A DNA stretch of 8,259 nt from JBMYQA01 sp049600855. Lineage in GTDB: Bacteria; Bacteroidota; Bacteroidia; Cytophagales; Flammeovirgaceae. Made by a program: the position numbers and the translations under genes. Shown here in pieces: positions 5,469 to 8,259 of the stretch (the first letter of the stretch is position 1; every line of letters starts with the position of its first letter). The stretch covers positions 1 through 8,259 of the forward strand of contig JBMYQA010000273.1 in the NCBI GenBank assembly GCA_049600855.1, in the 5' to 3' direction. The notes beneath the pieces are model-generated. The model was given only the letters and a program-made list of their open reading frames with translations, was not told the origin of the DNA and made no database searches.

Positions 5469-6335
5469 ATGCGACTGAAATATACGTTTATTGGTGTCTT
5501 GTTTTTGGGTTTATTTGCTTGCGAAAACAAGGTGGTGACAACCAAAACTGGTTGTACTTATGAAATTGTAGAAGAAAGCGGAGGAGCTGCAATTCAAGAT
5601 GGCTCATTTTTACAAGTAGTTACATCTCTTCGTGTTTTTACGGATGAAGAATTAGTACAGAAAATAGATGGTCATAAGCCTGCTGTATCTAAATTGGTTT
5701 TTTCAGAAGTAGAAAAGCATCCCGTATTTTCCATCCTTAAAGAGTTGAGTGTGGGCGATAGCGTCAAAATCACGATGCCATATAACGAGGAGCATAAAAA
5801 CTTTATGCCAGATAATGCGAAAGAAACTACTAGAGTTGAGTATTATGTAAGAGTAGTAAGTGCAGAAGGAGAAGAAGAATACAATACTCGTATGCAAAAG
5901 GAACGACAAGAGCAAATTGATAAGGAAGATGGAGAAATTCAGAAGTATTTATCGGACAATGGCTTAGAAGCTGAAAAGACAGAATCAGGTCTGTATTACA
6001 TTATCACTGAAGAAAAAGGTGGAGAAAGTCCCGAACCAGGTGATAAAGTGAGTGTGCATTATACAGGAACTTTATTGGATGGAAGTAAATTTGATTCTTC
6101 AGTAGATCGAGGAACTCCTTTTGAATTTCCTTTGGGACAAAGAAGGGTAATTGCTGGCTGGGATATTGGGATTGATTTATTAGGTAAAGGGGATAAAGCG
6201 ACTTTACTCATTCCATCTCGCTTAGGTTATGGCCCAAGTAGTCCTAGTCCTAAAATTCCTGCAAATTCAATATTGAAGTTTGACGTTGAACTGGTTGACT
6301 TTGAAAAAGCTCCTGAAAAGAATACCTTAAAATAG
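5469..6335 (+). CDS. FKBP-type peptidyl-prolyl cis-trans isomerase, lipoprotein
   Basis: This 288-aa protein starts with a lipoprotein signal peptide whose lipobox is LFAC, giving a lipidated C18, so it should be membrane-anchored on the periplasmic side. Residues about 28-131 look like a degenerate FKBP-like domain (VGDSVKITMP near 95-104, then a VEYYVRVV strand) lacking the active-site residues. A charged, probably helical linker (132-168) leads to a canonical FKBP domain (about 170-278). By comparison with FKBP12, the pocket residues Y198, F208, D209, F218, V227, I228, W231, Y254 and F271 are all present, so catalysis is expected. It probably helps fold exported proteins. It shares an operon with nrnA. 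From memory, a DHH phosphoesterase beside an FKBP lipoprotein, including the gliding protein GldI, occurs in other Bacteroidota. This protein is longer than typical GldI, so I do not assign that name. Confidence 0.93.
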   Translation: MRLKYTFIGVLFLGLFACENKVVTTKTGCTYEIVEESGGAAIQDGSFLQVVTSLRVFTDEELVQKIDGHKPAVSKLVFSEVEKHPVFSILKELSVGDSVKITMPYNEEHKNFMPDNAKETTRVEYYVRVVSAEGEEEYNTRMQKERQEQIDKEDGEIQKYLSDNGLEAEKTESGLYYIITEEKGGESPEPGDKVSVHYTGTLLDGSKFDSSVDRGTPFEFPLGQRRVIAGWDIGIDLLGKGDKATLLIPSRLGYGPSSPSPKIPANSILKFDVELVDFEKAPEKNTLK

Positions 6336-6359
6336 GAGAATTTGAATACACATTTTTTT

Positions 6360-6387
6360 AAAGCCATCCATTTGGGTGGCTTTTTTT
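6360..6387 (+). terminator. Rho-independent terminator of the nrnA-FKBP operon
   Basis: AAAGCCATCC (6360-6369) pairs with GGGTGGCTTT (6374-6383) over 10 bp with one G-T wobble and a 4-nt loop. The T-run continues to 6387. It lies about 24 bp after the FKBP stop codon and separates that operon from pccB. Confidence 0.92.
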
Positions 6388-6400
6388 AGTTAGTTATCAG

Positions 6401-6428
6401 ATTAAGTACTTGATATTAAGTTCTTTAT
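6401..6428. repeat. 14-bp direct repeat, two copies
   Basis: Two adjacent 14-bp units (6401-6414 and 6415-6428) begin with ATTAAGT and match at 12 of 14 positions. An inverted partial copy, AACTTAA, lies at 6451-6457. They sit upstream of the candidate pccB promoter and may be regulator sites, or simple AT-rich similarity. Confidence 0.35.
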
Positions 6429-6491
6429 GTTTTGTGCATCCATTTGGTAAAACTTAAGCTGCGATACCAAGTAAAATCCACATCTTCATTG

Positions 6492-6536
6492 TATATTTGG
6501 CGAAATTTTAGCGCTTTTATAAATTGAGTGTCTCAA
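6492..6536 (+). promoter_or_regulatory. Candidate pccB promoter region with a start-proximal palindrome
   Basis: Two overlapping readings are possible. TATATTTG (6492-6499) is a perfect TAnnTTTG -7 box but has no clear -33 element. Alternatively TTTG (6496-6499) is a -33 element placed 18-20 bp before TATAAATTG (6518-6526), an imperfect -7 box. Just downstream TTGAG-TGT-CTCAA (6524-6536) is a perfect 5-bp-arm palindrome where a repressor could block initiation. The leader before the pccB ATG would be about 40-70 nt. Confidence 0.4.
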
Positions 6537-6574
6537 AATTTAGTTTCTACGAAGATCAAGCTTACCAATAAACT

Positions 6575-8137
6575 ATGTATTACGAAGACAATTCATTATC
6601 TAAAGTAGAGGTTCTAGCAAAAAAGAATGAGGAAGCCTTATTGGGTGGGGGAGAAAAGCGAATTGAATCCCAACATAAAAAAGGGAAGTTAACAGCTAGA
6701 GAACGCATCGAATTATTACTCGATGAAGGTTCTTTTGAAGAGATTGGAAAGTTTGTGATGCACCGCTGTAAAGATTTTGGCTTAGATCAGCAATACTATT
6801 TGGGAGATGGAGTGGTTACAGGGTATGGCACAATCGCTGGTCGATTAGTGTACGTATTCTCTCAAGATTTTACAGTATTTGGTGGGTCATTGTCAGAGGC
6901 ACATGCCGAAAAAATCTGTAAAATCATGGATTTAGCCATGAAGAATGGCGCACCAGTGATTGGATTAAATGATTCTGGAGGTGCCCGAATTCAAGAAGGA
7001 GTAGTTTCTTTAGGTGGCTATGCAGACATCTTCTATCGTAATACCTTAGCTTCAGGAGTTATTCCTCAGTTGTCTGCTGTGATGGGGCCATGTGCAGGTG
7101 GAGCAGTATATTCTCCTGCCATTACCGATTTTATCTTTATGGTAGAAAATACTTCTTACATGTTTGTTACTGGGCCTAATGTGGTGAAAACCGTAACGCA
7201 CGAAGAAGTAACCTCAGAAGAACTAGGAGGGGCAAGTACACACAGCACTAAAAGTGGTGTTACTCATTTTTCATGTGCAAACGAAGTCACTTGTATAAAT
7301 GATTTAAAGCAACTACTCAGTTACATTCCTCAAAACTGCGAAGAAGAGCCGCCCATGCTTCCTTATGAAAGTAATGGGGATGAGCAGCGCGCTGCCCTTA
7401 ATGACATTGTGCCTGATAATCCGAATCAGCCTTACGACATGCGTGAGGTTATTGAAGGCACAATTGATGAAGACTCTTTTTTTGAGGTGCATAAAAACTA
7501 TGCTGAAAATATTGTAGTAGGGTTTGGCAGAATTGGAGGTCGTAGCATTGGTATTATCGGCAACCAACCTGCAGTATTGGCAGGAGTATTAGATATTAAC
7601 GCAAGTAACAAAGCTGCTCGTTTTGTGCGTTTTTGTGATGCATTTAATGTGCCACTACTTGTTTTTGAAGATGTTCCTGGCTTTTTACCCGGTACCGATC
7701 AAGAATGGAATGGCATCATTTCAAATGGCGCCAAGTTATTATATGCGTTCTGTGAGGCAACAGTACCCCGGATTACCGTAATTACCCGAAAAGCCTATGG
7801 TGGTGCTTATGATGTGATGAACTCAAAGCATATTGGCGCAGACATGAATTACGCGTGGCCTTCTGCGGAGATTGCAGTAATGGGTGCCAAGGGAGCATCA
7901 GAAATTATCTTTAAGAGAGAAATTGCTGCTGCTGAAGACCCTGAAGCTAAACTGCAAGAAAAGGTAGAGGAGTATACCATGAAGTTTGCTAACCCTTATC
8001 GTGCTGCACACAGAGGTTACATTGATGAGGTGATTACACCAAGTGACACACGCAAAAAGTTGATTCGTGCCTTTAAAATGCTTGAGAATAAAGTAGACAC
8101 ATTACCTAAGAAAAAGCACGGTAATATTCCTTTGTAG
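6575..8137 (+). CDS. pccB: Acyl-CoA carboxylase carboxyltransferase beta subunit, propionyl-CoA type
   Basis: This 520-aa cytoplasmic protein has the full length of PccB. In the holoenzyme it transfers CO2 from carboxybiotin to propionyl-CoA, giving methylmalonyl-CoA. The N-terminal crotonase-like half carries LNDSGGARIQEG (131-142) and GPCAGGAVYSPA (171-182). The C-terminal half carries EDVPGFLPGTDQE (365-377) and RKAYGGAYDVM (405-415), and the protein ends in KKHGNIPL, typical of PccB. D413 in GGAYDVM lines up with the Asp (422 in Streptomyces PccB) that favours propionyl-CoA over acetyl-CoA. The start fits the family N-terminus (VEVLAKKNEEALLGGGEKRI). No biotin carboxylase or biotin-carrier gene lies in the window; it could follow beyond 8259. 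Alternatives are the alpha subunit of methylmalonyl-CoA decarboxylase, which is close in sequence, or a broad acyl-CoA carboxylase. Confidence 0.93.
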   Translation: MYYEDNSLSKVEVLAKKNEEALLGGGEKRIESQHKKGKLTARERIELLLDEGSFEEIGKFVMHRCKDFGLDQQYYLGDGVVTGYGTIAGRLVYVFSQDFTVFGGSLSEAHAEKICKIMDLAMKNGAPVIGLNDSGGARIQEGVVSLGGYADIFYRNTLASGVIPQLSAVMGPCAGGAVYSPAITDFIFMVENTSYMFVTGPNVVKTVTHEEVTSEELGGASTHSTKSGVTHFSCANEVTCINDLKQLLSYIPQNCEEEPPMLPYESNGDEQRAALNDIVPDNPNQPYDMREVIEGTIDEDSFFEVHKNYAENIVVGFGRIGGRSIGIIGNQPAVLAGVLDINASNKAARFVRFCDAFNVPLLVFEDVPGFLPGTDQEWNGIISNGAKLLYAFCEATVPRITVITRKAYGGAYDVMNSKHIGADMNYAWPSAEIAVMGAKGASEIIFKREIAAAEDPEAKLQEKVEEYTMKFANPYRAAHRGYIDEVITPSDTRKKLIRAFKMLENKVDTLPKKKHGNIPL

Positions 8138-8151
8138 CTACTAAGCTAAAA

Positions 8152-8175
8152 TCAACTTATAAGATAGCAAGTTGA
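8152..8175 (+). terminator. Weak hairpin after pccB
   Basis: TCAACTT (8152-8158) and AAGTTGA (8169-8175) form a perfect 7-bp stem with a 10-nt loop, 15 bp after the pccB stop codon. An AT-rich stretch containing only four consecutive T residues follows. The stem is GC-poor, so it may be a weak terminator or an mRNA 3'-end hairpin. No gene was seen from 8138 to the window end. Confidence 0.35.
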
Positions 8176-8259
8176 ATTATTTTAATCTCGCTTCGTAAAG
8201 AGTGATTAAGCAGGTGTTCAAAATTAATGTGGCATTTGTTAATAGCGTGATATGTTACT

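Noticed and set aside
5703..5915. 70-codon minus-strand frame within the FKBP gene
   Set aside because: It is antisense to an intact gene; its Phe/Ser-rich translation mirrors the Lys/Glu-rich linker on the other strand.
7313..7567. 84-codon minus-strand frame within pccB
   Set aside because: It is antisense to a conserved enzyme core with no independent support.

Overview
The window reads as chromosomal DNA of a Bacteroidota bacterium (Cytophaga/Flavobacteria/Saprospira-like; I cannot place it lower). The evidence is a secreted amylase ending in a type IX secretion (T9SS) type A C-terminal sorting domain, -7 boxes of the Bacteroidota form TAnnTTTG, few clear Shine-Dalgarno sequences, and AT-rich genes. 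No tRNA, rRNA, CRISPR array, transposase, integrase or phage gene was seen.

The left half (1-3919) is transcribed leftward. A tight three-gene operon (1342 down to 95) encodes a 72-aa exported mini-protein, an ECF-type sigma factor and a four-helix membrane protein that sits where an anti-sigma factor would be expected. Behind it, and separated from it by a minus-strand rho-independent terminator (1427-1463), lies an 809-aa secreted alpha-amylase (3919-1490). Its catalytic domain resembles plant-type GH13_6 enzymes, followed by three CBM26-like starch-binding modules and the T9SS sorting domain.

A 489-bp gene-free divergent region (3920-4408) holds candidate promoters for both directions, including a 7-bp inverted repeat that encloses a perfect TAnnTTTG box facing the amylase.

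The right half (4409-8137) is transcribed rightward. An NrnA-type DHH phosphoesterase is followed 16 bp later by a lipoprotein FKBP-type prolyl isomerase, and this pair ends at a strong terminator (6360-6387). A separately promoted gene then encodes a propionyl-CoA carboxylase-type carboxyltransferase beta subunit.

The genes do not form one pathway. The window combines an envelope or stress regulatory operon, extracellular starch breakdown, nanoRNA/pAp turnover plus periplasmic folding, and propionyl-CoA metabolism. No SusC/SusD-like genes flank the amylase, so it does not look like part of a polysaccharide utilization locus here. The least ordinary parts are the sigma operon with its exported mini-protein, the plant-type amylase architecture, and the palindromes at the amylase and pccB promoters.
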